A stretch of 64,000 bases of DNA from Diphasiastrum complanatum (taxonomy: Eukaryota > Streptophyta > Lycopodiopsida > Lycopodiales > Lycopodiaceae), in NCBI GenBank assembly GCA_029204225.1, contig CM055095.1:11687506-11751505 (forward strand). The letters run 5' to 3'. Below, one piece after another: positions 23,750-34,388 of this stretch. The translations under genes were made by a program, and so were the position numbers. The notes beneath the pieces were generated by a model. The model made no database searches and was not told the DNA's origin. It saw only the letters and a list, made by a program, of their open reading frames with translations. Position 1 is the stretch's first letter; each line of letters begins with the position of its first letter.

Positions 23750-26050
23750 AACAATAGGTGCTAAATATAAAATCACTAACTCTTACATCAATTGTTGGAA
23801 ACAAAAAAGATTCTTAATCTTAGAATTGACAATTGTCTTGGCCATTAAGCTAGACAATTTCTTTTCATAAAGTAGATTAGATAACACATTACAATATACA
23901 CTATGGAACACCGACAATGTGAACGGACTGATTGATGGATAAGATCTGAAAAGTAAATCGCCGCCCCTCTCGGATACGGAGCTCAGAAAATAGAGTCAAT
24001 GTAGATGGACTGGTAGTGGACAGAGATTCGAAAAGACCTCAAAATCAAAGTCTATTGAGAAAAGATAGAAAATTTTGAAGCGTCCGAACCTGGGAAAATT
24101 GAGAGCTTCCCAACACTAATAACAACACCAACAACATCAACAACCCATATTCAATGTGTTTGACATTCCTGAAAAGTCCAGCCAATTCAACTATTACACA
24201 ACACTTTGATTTCTCAAATCTAGCGCTTCGAAGTTCAATTCGTAGTATTACGTGTATATGAAGTCAGATTGCTAGTCTAATATCAACTCTTTCAAGTCGG
24301 TAGCATCCATGGTTCATGAAGCAGTACAGCAACTGCAATGAGCTCGAGAGTTGACTCAAGAGTCCACACAGGCGAACTGTGTCTAATTTCGTGGCAAAAA
24401 CGGCAAAACGTATGAAAAGACGCCCACTTTGAGAAAGAAGAAAAAAAAGAGGCGCCTCCCCTTTTCAAGGTCGTGGAATTTGACGTGCATACTTGCCTTT
24501 ACACCGAAAGATTTTTTTGATTTTTTATATTCATAGGACGTGAGTTTCTGAACAAAAGGTTAATAAAGTTTGCAATTCAATTGACATATTTTTCACCTCT
24601 CTGTAAAAATTAAAAAGAAACATCCTTTTGATATTTTTTAAGTTTTGAATATTTTTTCAAACGTCTTAGTGTTTGCATTTCAAAGTTTTGGCATGCATTT
24701 GAGCCTCCATGCCAAGCCTCTCACTCGTCTCATTCTCGAGCAATATTCAAAGCCCTTCAGAGCCGATTTTCCTTTGTAAGAAACACAATATCTTTAGAAG
24801 TTTTTAGATTGATCAACAAAACCGATCTTCCCATCTTCCCACCAACACACATGATTAATTGGAGTATCATGTTTAAGTTGAGCATGCTCAGGCACTTTTA
24901 ATCTGTAGAATTGTTGTACCTTTACAGAGAAGGGTTAGTACCTGCCACCTGCCTTTCAAAGTGGACTAGGTAGGGTTGCTTGGGGGGGTCGTTTTATTTG
25001 GAAACTCGGGGGTCATGGCCCATGGGCAGTCAATGCATGATCGTCCATATCAAAAGCAATACAATCCTTTTCACATCATCAAAATAGAACCTAAATTACT
25101 CTACAGCATCTCAGCAGCCCTTTCCATGGAAATGTACCTGCCAGCGACCCACCTTGTGACCTGTGTCGTTACTAGTACAGAGTACTGTGGGCAGTAGATA
25201 CCTGGTAGGTTGTGGGTAGCCAAGCTATTTTTGGTGGGCCATTGCCAACGGGTGATAGCTATATGGCTGGACTATGACCATTGGCCAAAAGGTGATGTCA
25301 CAATGATGGCATGATGACATCATGAAAAGTTGCAATCTGCAACGGGTGTCCAAGGCCTATTAGTTGAAAGGCAAAATTTTCAAGAAAATGTTTATTAATA
25401 ATTTGAAAGGTAAAACTACAATTTCATACAATGTCCACATTTTAAAATCCTTTCTCATAGATTATAAACAAATCTTCTTGCATTTTACTTTGAAAACTAG
25501 CTTTGAAAAACACATGTTGTATGAAACTTAAAAATTTTAAAGGCTCTTCGATGGAAGCTTTCGAACAAAGTAAATGCACACAAAGCAAGAATTATGCTCG
25601 GCTTTATCAACTCCATTAACATATAAGTTGGTAGTGATCCAATTACGATCATCAATGGCATTCCTCAATTTGTTTCCAGTTAAGCACATTCCGTGTAACC
25701 ATTTAGTTTTTTTTTAAGCCTACAGATTTGCAAATCAAAGTGTGTTCAAGAATTGTATCATGGTCAATCTTTTGCCATATGGGTAACATCTTAGTTAGCT
25801 TGAACCAGCCATGATATATTTGTTATAAAACGTGGGAATGACTAACAGCGGAAGCTCAAAGCTTTGAGCGTAGACGTGTAGCAATAGAAATTTTCAAGAT
25901 GAGTCATACGTACAAAGTGCGCAAATGAACAATACAGTAGTGAGACAAAAAATTGTACTCGAATTAATATCAACAGTGAGTACAATGTTTGAAGTGATTA
26001 CTTCAGCTTGATTTTTGAGCAAGATTACGTTGGCTACAAATAAGTCTGAT
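23750..26050. other. Unassigned spacer, should contain the Gypsy 5' LTR
   Basis: AT-rich DNA without supported genes. The 5' LTR and primer site of the minus-strand Gypsy element would be expected between 23.75 and about 24.9 kb, but no sequence matching the 3' LTR start and no standard primer site was recognised. A 73-codon plus-strand reading at 24,976-25,197 has no recognisable features. Confidence 0.4.
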
Positions 26051-26052
26051 AA

Positions 26053-26528
26053 TGTTAGAAATAACACTTACATAGTTTGATTCAGCTAGTAGTATATATT
26101 TACAAGTGTCTTCAGAAATATCTTACAAGCATTGAATGCTCTTTATGACAGTCTTATGTATGTACAAAGTAGGTAACCGCCCTTGGGAGACTTAGTTGTC
26201 TAGTTGTTTTTAGGGTTGATAATAAGTTGGCGACGTCGGTCTGCCACTGTTGCAAAAAGCCTGAAAAACCCGAAGGTGTCTTTGAACAGAGAAAACATGT
26301 AAATACCAAAGGTATGCCTGAAATGTATTTCAAGGCAGTTTGGTCATTGTGTCGCAATTTTTCCGAAAGTGCAAAAAATGCGAAGAAGACGAAATTGTCT
26401 TAAAATACTTTAAGACAAAAACGAACATTGCAAAAATACGAAGGTCCAAAATATGTAGTCGGCCTTCGGCTGTCTTCAGGATGCTCATTACTTGAACGAT
26501 TGTTAAGGCTGAGCATTAAAATCTAACA
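26053..26528 (-). mobile_element. 3' LTR of Copia-3
   Basis: The interval is bounded by the inverted termini TGTTAGA and TCTAACA, and its right edge abuts a purine-rich tract on the minus strand (ATGGGGGAG, 26,529-26,537). Length, termini and the upstream RNase H reading all fit a Copia LTR of 476 bp. Its first bases match the LTR start of the sister copy at 11,430. The opposite LTR is missing because the element is truncated near 31,985. Confidence 0.75.
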
Positions 26529-28302
26529 CTCCCCCATAATGTGGATCCTCAAAAGCTTTAATCTTCATATTTAACATATCATTAAATCTGAGATGATGCT
26601 CTTTTGATAGAGCCTTTGTAAAGTAATCTGCTGCCATGTAATTTGTCCTACAGAAAACCAATGCTGCTTCCTTGCTATGTACTTTCTTTCTAAGGTAATG
26701 ATACCTGATTTCAATATGTTTGCTTCGAGAGTAAAATCTCAGATTGAGAGATAGCGCTATTGTGCTTTGATTGTCACAATAGATTGTTGTAGGAAGTGTT
26801 TGTGCAAGGTTGAGGTCTGCAAGCATTTGCCTTAGCCAGACCGCCTCTTTGGTTGCATTTGTGACAGCTGTGTATCAAGATTCCGTTGATGATAATGCAA
26901 CTGAGGTCTGCTTCTGGCTGTTCCATGAGATTGGGCCTTGGTTGTATAAAAATACAAATCCAGAAGTTTTTTTTTCTGGTATCGACATCTCCTGTCTAAT
27001 TTGCATCTGTATAGTCTTCAAGGATGTTGGGTCTCCGTAGCAGATGCTGAGAGTTTTCATTGCTTGGATGTACTTCATGACCTTTGTTAGTGCTTTCCAA
27101 TTATTTAAGCATGGATTTGACAAGAACTGGCTGAATGAACTGATCGAATATGCAAGATCTGGTTGTGTGCAGATCATTGTGTACATCAGTGAGCCGATGA
27201 TGGAGTGAAACAGGTATCACTTCATTTCCTCCTTTTTGTCTCAATTTGAGGAGACTGTTCCTTTGATAATTTTAGTCCAGGGTCGAGTGGAAATTGATTT
27301 GGTTTGCAGTTGGCCATTCCATACTTTTTCAACACGTTTTTGAGATATCGTTGTTGACTGATGAAACTCATTCTGCTGGGTTGGTCTCGTTGGATCTAGA
27401 TTCCGAGACAATAGTGGACTAGGGACCCATGTCAGTCATCTTGTATTCTTGGGCCAGCATGTTTTTCATTTCTTTCATCAGATTCGGATCATTACTGAAT
27501 AGGAGCGTATCATCTACATAGAGAGTGATGATGATGAAGTAAGCTGATACAGACTTGAAGTAAATATTTGAGTCTGTCGAGTTTGCAATAAAACCATTTT
27601 CAATCAGAAATGCGTTGATCTTCTGGAACCAGGCTCTAGGTAACTGTTTCAGCCCATAGAGTGCCTTGCGAATTTTGCATACAAGGCGTTAATGCTTGTC
27701 GTTGAGTTCGTATCCCTCTCTAGCTACTTCATATAAATTTCCTCTTCGATTGTTCCATTGAGGAAAGTAAACCAACGGGGTTGGCTTAGTTGGTTAGCTT
27801 GACATCCAAAGTTTCTTTGGTCTTAGGTTCAAGCCTCCCCTTGGAAACCAAGAAGCATTGAGAAAAGTGGCCTAGACATCCATCTGGTGGACTTCAAGAT
27901 CTGGTATGGTTGCAAAGGAGAGAAGTAGATGAATCGAAGTATGTTTTTGTCAACTAGGCTGAAGGTTTCCGAATAGTCCAAATCTGAAATTTGGTTGTAG
28001 CCTTTGGTGACTAGTCTGGATTTGTAGCGATTTAGCCCTCCTTCAGCATCGTACTCCACCTTGAATATCCATTTGCATGGAATCAGATTTTGGTTCTTTG
28101 GTAGCTCAGTGACTGTCTATGTTTGATTCTCTATCAGAGAATCAAATTTGGCGTCCATCGCTGCTTTCCACTGGTCAGCATCAAGAGTAGACATAACCTC
28201 AGAAACGGTGGTTGGTTCCTACACAAAGTAACAGGCCGGATCATCCATAAATCTGGATGGAGGCTATTTGGACCTGTTCGACGACCTTATGGGTTGAACT
28301 TC
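26529..28302 (-). pseudogene. Copia-3 RT and RNase H (left part of a split element)
   Basis: From 28,302 downward: WKAAMDAKFDSLIENQT, YDAEGGLNRYKSRLVTKGY, QISDLDYSETFSL, the RT middle with several frame changes, a degraded YVDD region near 27.5 kb, then MYTMICTQPDLAYSISSFSQ and RNase H with TSGFVFLYNQGPISWNSQKQ and SVALSSTES. It ends with IYCDNQSTIALSLNLRFYSR and MAADYFTKALSKEHHLRF before the polypurine tract and LTR. Its closest relative in the window is the copy at 8.5-11.4 kb. The linker and integrase tail continue at 31,601 beyond a nested LTR element. Confidence 0.88.
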
Positions 28303-28307
28303 GGTCC
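28303..28307 (+). repeat. Left target-site duplication GGTCC of the nested element
   Basis: GGTCC directly precedes TGTAGCGC at 28,308 and is repeated directly after CAACA at 31,596-31,600. A 5-bp duplication is the standard footprint of LTR-element integration. Confidence 0.85.
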
Positions 28308-28841
28308 TGTAGCGCAAGCATCCCAAAGGGAGCCGGAAACCACGACTTAGCTTCCCAGCCTTCAACTCTTGCCATCAAACCCACTTGACATACGAGCAGC
28401 CAACTCGCCAACAACGATCAGACTTAACCCACTTGAAGTTCCGAAAACCAACATTGAGATCCAACCTGGTGCCATGCCAGATCGGGGGTCTCGATGTGGG
28501 TGACTTCCCTCCAAGCAAGCCGCCCGACATACATCAAACTTAACCAACTCGAAGCTTCGTTACAAACGAGTGACATCCATTCCAAGCAAGCGGTCTGACT
28601 TACATCAGACTTAACCCACTGAAAGCTTTGTCACGAGCACTGGAAGCCAACCTGGTGCCACGCCAGACTGGACAGCCATAAACAGGTAACTTCCACCCAA
28701 GCAAGTCATCCAACTCAGCCGACAGGTTAGAGCCCGTTCCCCAAGAGCTTAACCCATTCACGTTCATGCAAGGAACACTCAGAACCACAAGCCGCGACAG
28801 ATATGGAAACAACCAGTTCCTGGACCAAATGGTCCCGACAG
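28308..28841 (-). repeat. Truncated LTR of nested element A
   Basis: The first 530 bases match the low-coordinate part of the family LTR (TGTAGCGCAAGCATCCC at the edge; CCAAATGGTCCCGACAG at the break). The match ends at 28,841 and internal-region sequence (GGTCACCTTGAATTTGCCCC) follows at once. In the intact copy the same internal words start near 59,930. Confidence 0.88.
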
Positions 28842-29088
28842 GTCACCTTGAATTTGCCCCCGTTTTGATCAACTTTCATTCAAAATTTGCCCCAAGAGAG
28901 AGGTGTGTGTGATAGTCCCCCTCCACTTATAAAATCAACTGATCGGACTTAGAGTAGAGTTCTTCAGACAAAAAGCCTTTGCAACACTTTGCTTCCCATC
29001 TGCTAGGATTATGGCTCGATCCAACTTGTTGCCAATCTCTGAAGAGGATCCTAGTCTTTTCCCCTTTGAGGAAAAACCCAACTGATAC

Positions 29089-29584
29089 TGGATATCACCC
29101 ATGCTCAGTGAGTTTCAATTCCGAAGGTGGCCGTCCCAAAATGAAGACCAACTGCTCCATAGAAGATCTCCCCTGAAATTGCCCTTTCCAAGTTTTTCCT
29201 GCTTGCGTCTAGTGGGCGTTGTCGCAAATGAAACTAACCCAAGAAACAGGCTAGCCATCCATCCTTTGCAAACATTGAGTCGTTTCATTGTCGTTCACGT
29301 GCGAGTACTTGAACTGCAAATCCACCGCACAGATTCTGGATATCGCCCATGCTCAGTGAGTTTTAGTTCCGAAGGTGGCCGTCCCAAAATGAAGACCAAC
29401 TGCTCCATAGAAGATCTCCCCTGAAATGGCCCTTTCCAACTTTTGACTTCCTGCCTGCGTCTGGTGGGCGTTGTAGCAAATGAAACTAACCCAAGAAACA
29501 GGCTAGCCATCCATCCTTTGCAAACATTGAGTCGTTTCATTGTCGTTCACGTGTGAGTACTTGAACTGCAAATCCGCCCCACAG
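29089..29584 (+). repeat. 248-bp tandem duplication inside element A
   Basis: Two head-to-tail copies, starting near 29,089 and 29,337, share GATATCxCCCATGCTCAGTG, CCGAAGGTGGCCGTCCC and CCATCCTTTGCAAACATTGA. The intact relative has one copy (about 60,178-60,430), so the duplication arose in this copy or its close lineage. Confidence 0.88.
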
Positions 29585-30328
29585 ATTCTGTAGTCCTCTT
29601 TGTTTGATGGTATCAGCCTTCAAAAGAAAAGGTTCCTTCTCAAGCCATCAGCTCCTTGTATCACAAGCAATCATGCAAACCAGGCAAAGCACGAGTACTA
29701 AGACTTACCACGAATACATACAAGTAAGACACTCAGGTAGGTTTACTAACAAGTAACAAAGACAAGGTCCCCCTTTGAGATGGTCCTGCCAACGGACCTT
29801 TGCATGGCCGCGCCCATACAAATCGATCACGGAATCAGCCCACATAGGACACCCCTCCAACTATCCGTGCTTTCACCATTAAGCAGCACATTGCCTCAGT
29901 CACACCCCACCACTTTTTGGTCGATAGCCCTTATAGCTAAACGATCGGCAGCTATCCCGCATCGGCAGCTAACCACCCGTGCTTTACACCCGAATTCGAG
30001 CAGCATCTCTATATCAATGGTTAACTCGTATAGTTCGAATATGTCGCTCCACACCCCACAAGGTACAGACTGTGCTTTCACCTCCCTAGGCAGCACTTTG
30101 CCTCATTCGTCCTACGTGCAAACAGCGCCAGGCCCGATTTGCGAGAACTGACCGTGCTTACACCTCAAGGGCAGCACCTTGACTCATCAAGTCCCCCGTT
30201 CTGCCGACCACCCCGACCGTGGATGCACCCGTGCTTACACTGTGGGCAGCACCTTGCACAACAGTTGTCTTGATGAACCCCAAACCGTGGCCATTTCCGT
30301 GAGATCCGCATAGCTGACCGGCCAATCG

Positions 30329-30340
30329 GCTCTGATACCA
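30329..30340 (-). promoter_or_regulatory. Primer binding site of nested element A
   Basis: The minus strand reads TGGTATCAGAGC two bases after the LTR end (CTACA). This is the plant initiator tRNA-Met primer site and fixes the element direction as minus. Confidence 0.9.
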
Positions 30341-30342
30341 CA

Positions 30343-31595
30343 TGTAGTGCAGGCATCCCAAAGGGAGCCGGAAACCACGACTTAGCTTCCCAGCCTTCAA
30401 CTCTTGCCATCCAAACCCACTTGACATACAAGCAGCCAACTCGCCAACAACGATCAGACTTAACCCATTTGAAGTTCGGAAAACCAACATTGAGATCCAA
30501 CCTGGCGCCATGCCAGATCGGGGGTCCCGATGTGGGTGACTTCCCTCCAAGCAAGACGCCCAACATACATCAAACTTAACTAACTCGAAGCTTCGTTACA
30601 AACGAGTGACATCCAATCTAAGCAAGCGGTCTGACTTACATCAGACTTAACCCACTGAAAGCTTTGTCACGAGCGCTGGAAGCCAACCTGGCGCCACGCC
30701 AGACTGGATAGCCATAAACAGGTAACTTCCACCCAAGCAAGTCATCCAACTTAGCCGACAAGTTAGAGCCCGTTCCTCAAGAGCTTAACCCATTGACGTT
30801 CATGCAAGGAACACTCAGAACCACAAGCCACGACAGATATCGAAATAACCAGTTCCTGGACCAAATGGTCCCGACAGCATACCGCTGGCGCCATGGACCG
30901 AATGGTCCCGACGGCATACCACTGGCGTCTCGGGATACGACCCTCAGCTATGTGCCAAGTTAAAAATTTTGAAAGCGGCCTTACAACTGGCACTTTTACC
31001 GAACCCTGAAACCCAGAAGGTAATCAAAGTCAGTTTGAGAGAAATCCCACTTTATTGATAAATCTGAGAAGGTTACATTTCAAGTGTGTGACCGACCCTA
31101 GTCTCCGGGGCGCTAGCATGCCAAGGCGAGAGCCATGACAACATTCCAGCAAGGGAGGCTGAGACTTGGTTGGAGCTCGCCCTGAGTCGCAACCCGCACT
31201 CCCCCATAGTATTGGTGTGATTCGGCACCCCCCCCCCCCCCCCCATACCAAGCACTCTACCCAAGCTGGTAAAGCACGTTTTTCTCTCTCTAGGATTTTC
31301 TCTTTCTAGAAAGTCATTTTCTCTCTCTAGATTTTACTGATCCCCAGGCTTCCTTTAATCATGCCTAGATCGTGTGAGGTGATTGCACATCGATCTGAGC
31401 TCTCTGGACTCCGCTAGAACCAATCAAAGATTTTCAGCCATAGGAACTTGGCGCCGGCTGGATTTTGGTCACAGTGGCACCGGGAGCGGCGCTGGCGCCG
31501 TTGGTGCCGGGAGCAACCGGGGCACTACTGGCGCTGGGGACATAGCTGGCGCCGATGGCGCCGGAAGTAAAGCTTGTAAAGGTAGCTTTACAACA
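30343..31595 (-). repeat. Full LTR of nested element A
   Basis: The LTR runs from TGTAGTGC to TTTACAACA on the plus strand (TG..CA ends). At 1,253 bp it is about 45-65 bp longer than the two LTRs of the intact copy, through a 17-base C run (31,228-31,244) and extra GGCGCC/GGTGCC units at 31,480-31,565. The minus-strand start (TGTTGTAAAGCTACCTTTAC) is the U3 side. Confidence 0.92.
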
Positions 31596-31600
31596 GGTCC

Positions 31601-31985
31601 TCTGATGTGTATTGACTTGTTGAGGTTCTGGCTCATTGTTAGAGTCAGTGTCGCTATTCTGCAGTTAAATCCCTAGATCAAAATCTGGGTGCTCGATCCC
31701 TGGGTTGGACTTTTTAGCAGCTTTTTTCTTGTGGTTGATGAACTGGTCTTCCACAAAAATGACATCTCTACTCGTGAATGTCTTCTCGGTATTCAGATTG
31801 TAGAGCTTGTATGCCTTGTGGTATGGGAAATAGCCGATGAAAATCGTTTTTCTACTTTTGTCATCTGGCTTTCTTCTTAGATCTTGAGGGATTTGAACGA
31901 AATCGATGCATCCAAACACTCGGATATTTTTTAGTATGGTTTTGATCCTATCCACACCTCATAAGGTGTCTTGACATTTAGGGCT
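31601..31985 (-). pseudogene. Copia-3 integrase tail and linker (right part of a split element)
   Basis: The minus strand from 31,985 reads ALNVKTPYEVW, then IRVFGCIDFVQIPQDLRRK, DDKSRKTIFIGYFPYHKAYK and FTSRDVIFVEDQF. This is the end of the Copia integrase and the start of the linker, collinear with 9,713-9,960 of the sister copy. It joins to 28,302 once the nested element and one target duplication are removed. Sequence similarity stops at about 31,985, so the rest of integrase, gag and the 5' LTR are lost. Confidence 0.85.
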
Positions 31986-32306
31986 TTTTTTTAAAGTTTT
32001 GGACTATTTTTGGGATGTGGCAGCTCCTGGAGCCTCCCAAAAAAAAAAAAATTCTCAGAGGCTGCACCCATCACGGCGGGTGGACACCTCCCACACACCT
32101 TTAACATATCATAATATATACAACAATTTGTGTATATGCATGAGGTGAGAGGATATATGGGGGTGTGCACCCATACATTCTCTTTTGACACACTTTGTAA
32201 TTGTAAGTTTCTCTTTGTATGGGAGGGTGCATCCTCTCATATATATGTACATTTCATGTACATTGAGGGGCCGGCCTATAAAAGATTCCCCGCTCCCCCA
32301 TAAAAG

Positions 32307-32308
<2 letters not shown>

Positions 32309-32393
<85 letters not shown>
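32309..32393 (+). repeat. Compound (TC)n(AC)n microsatellite
   Basis: About 17 TC units run into about 25 AC units with one ACTC interruption at 32,353-32,356. It abuts the 7-bp repeat tract that starts at 32,395. Confidence 0.97.
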
Positions 32394-32394
<1 letters not shown>

Positions 32395-32395
<1 letters not shown>

Positions 32396-33149
32396 CTAAG
32401 GGCCAGCAACCAAGGGCCAAGGACCAAGGGCTAAGAGACAAAAGTTAAGAGTTAAGAGCCAAGGGCCAAGGGCCAGGGGTTAGGGGCCAAGGGTTAATGC
32501 CCAAGGGCCAAGCGCTATGGGCCAATGGTGAAAGGCCAAGTGTCTAGGGCCAAGGGCCAAGGGCTAAGCATTAAGGCCCAAGAACCAAGGGTTAAGGTCC
32601 AAGGGCCAAGGGTTAAAGGCTAAGAGACAAGGGCTAACGACCGAGGGCTAAGGAACAAGGGCCAAGGACCAAGGGCTAAGGATGAAGGGCAATGGTGAAG
32701 GACAAATGAACAAAGGCTAAGGGCCAAGGGAGAAGGATTTGGAGTTTAGGGCTAGGGGTTTGGGGTTTAGGGCTAAGGATTAAGGATTAAGAATTTAGGG
32801 TTTAGGGTTTAGGATTTAAAATTTAGGGGTAAGGGCCTAAGGTTTAGGATTTAGGGTTTATTGTTTAGGGTTTAGGATCTAGGATTTAGGGTTTTGAATT
32901 TAGGGTTTAGGATTTAGGATTTAGGCTTCAAGGTTTAAGATTTAGGGCTAAGAGCTTAGGGCTTAGAGTTTAGGATTTAGGGCTTAGAGCTAAGGGCTTA
33001 GGGTTTAGGGTCTATGGTTAGGTTAGGATTTAGGGTTTCAGGTTTAAAATTTAGGGCTAGGGGCTTAAGGTTTATGATCTAGGATTTAGGGTTTAGGATT
33101 TAAAATTTAGGCCTAAGGGCCTAGGGTTTAGGATTTATTGTTTAGGATT
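32395..33149 (+). repeat. Degenerate interstitial telomere-like tract in 7-bp register
   Basis: Most of about 750 bases can be cut into 7-mers. The left half is dominated by CCAAGGG with CTAAGGG and TTAAGGG variants. From about 32,735 the units become TTTAGGG, the plant telomere repeat, with TTTAGGA as the commonest variant. One irregular patch interrupts the register around 32,690-32,715. The tract is bordered by a microsatellite on one side and a Copia remnant on the other, so it is interstitial and not a chromosome end. Confidence 0.9.
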
Positions 33150-33176
33150 GCTATTAAATAGCTTGTTAAACAACAT

Positions 33177-33710
33177 ATGTTTGATGGTGATTTAGGTTTT
33201 ATTTATCAAAAGACCTTAAATCTTATTGTCCTAGAAATAGTACTTGGACTACAATCAATGTGTACAAAAGGTTTTTTACAAACTAAAGGCATTGATTATG
33301 ATGAAACTTTTGCTCCTATGGCTAAGCTAGTTACCATAAGATTGATCATTAGACTTTCTACTACTTTCAATTGGAAGCTATTTGAACTTGATCTTACAAC
33401 TGCATTTCCTCAATGGATACTTGGAGGAAGAGATCTACATGAATCAACCCGAGGGCTTCATCAAAGAGGAACTTGAGGGAAAAGTTTGTGTTTTGAAAAA
33501 GAGTCTTTATGGACTGTTAAAATTTTAGTTAAGGCTCTTCTAACTGATTCCAGCTATCACAAGTGCATAAAGGATATCAGAAAGATGAATTGAGCCGCCG
33601 GATTGCTCCTCATAAGGTGCAAACCAAGGAGATCAAATTTCAACATGTGTCGTCATCAAGTTGCTTAGTTGATTTGTTCACTAAATCCTTGCCCTAAGGA
33701 TTCATTTGTT
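33177..33710 (+). pseudogene. Copia RT start fused to RNase H end by deletion
   Basis: The first part reads TKGFLQTKGIDYDETFAPMA and KLVTIRLIIRLSTTFNWKLF, followed (with a one-base shift) by the LNGxLEEEIYMxQPEGF region and by GKSLCFEKESLWT. The YVDD core and most of RNase H are absent. The end resumes with HKVQTKEIKFQHVSS and LVDLFTKSLP, the standard Copia RNase H C-terminus. So about 1 kb of the element was lost. The copy starts directly beside the telomere-like tract. Confidence 0.8.
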
Positions 33711-33879
33711 AAGCTAAGATCATTAGTTGGCTAAAAACTTTATAGGCATGAGGCTGTTCTGCTGTTTGGAGGAGATCGTGAGACGCTGCTATCGTTGTCA
33801 AGTTAGTTTTCATAGTACTGGAAGTGAGCTGAAATCCAACATTCGACTATCTGGGAATGGCCTCGGTTACTTTTGCAAA

Positions 33880-33960
33880 AAAGCCAAGGAAGCCGAAGAA
33901 TGCGAAAAAGCTGAAGAATGCGAAGAAGCCGAAAAATCGAAAAAGATGAAGAATAGGCTT
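33880..33960 (+). repeat. Short imperfect repeat of GAAGCCGAAGAATGC units
   Basis: AAGCCGAAGAATGCGAAAAA, GCTGAAGAATGCGAAGAA and GCCGAAAAATCGAAAAA follow one another with a period of about 18 bases. The repeat lies just after the Copia RNase H end. Confidence 0.75.
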
Positions 33961-34018
33961 CGACATTGAAGTTTGTCAATTCGCTGATGACGTTGAAACT
34001 GTGTGGATTGCCTTGAGA

Positions 34019-34132
34019 AGATGTCGATGTCGATGACTTTGATGATGTGGAAGTCGAAGACTTTGATGTCTATGGAGTTTGATGTTAGGACGTCGATGAC
34101 TTTGATGTCGATGACATGGACTTTGACGAAGT
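34019..34132 (+). repeat. GATGTCGATGACTTT-type minisatellite
   Basis: Variants of GTCGATGACTTTGATG recur at least five times (about 34,022, 34,052, 34,092 and 34,107), mixed with shorter GTCGAAGACTTTGATG forms. It is AG/CT biased in the same direction as the GAAGCC repeat 60 bases upstream. Confidence 0.75.
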
Positions 34133-34388
34133 TGCTCCTGCTTCTTATCATCATCTCTCCATAGTAATGCCTTAGAAATTTTTTGACTTTATTTGTTGTC
34201 TACAGGCCTTACTGAAGGTCACACGTGGGCTGGATCTTTACTATGATATTATTTATGATTGCTCTTGCTTGATGTGTGTAGAATTGCCAATCTAGATATT
34301 GATTTTTGATGTTTAGTTTGGATTCAGTAGTTAATCAATCAATTAATCCCTCTTGTGAGTCTTAATAGGATCAAGTAAGGTCCAAATT

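Larger units (their letters stand above)
28308..31595 (-). mobile_element. Nested non-autonomous LTR element, copy A (internally deleted)
   Basis: The element lies inside Copia-3 and is flanked by the 5-bp duplication GGTCC. It has one full LTR at its high-coordinate end, a tRNA-iMet primer site on the minus strand, about 1.5 kb of internal DNA and a truncated second LTR. It belongs to the same family as the complete copy at 57,632-62,756. Compared with that copy it lost the rest of one LTR, the polypurine tract and about 1.1 kb of internal DNA in a single deletion with its junction near 28,841. No gag, protease, RT or integrase motif is present in any frame, so it depended on proteins of another element. 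It appears younger than its Copia host. Confidence 0.9.

Noticed and set aside
29101-29424. 107-codon reading across the duplicated segment of element A
   Set aside because: It arises from reading through the 248-bp duplication and is not kept in the intact copy B.
31030-31264. Short Gly-rich minus-strand reading present in LTR A and again at 62,279-62,476
   Set aside because: It is kept only because the LTR sequence is kept; it includes the variable C run and has no start context or motif.
32395-33149. True chromosome end
   Set aside because: The repeat is degenerate and flanked by 30 kb of ordinary sequence on each side.
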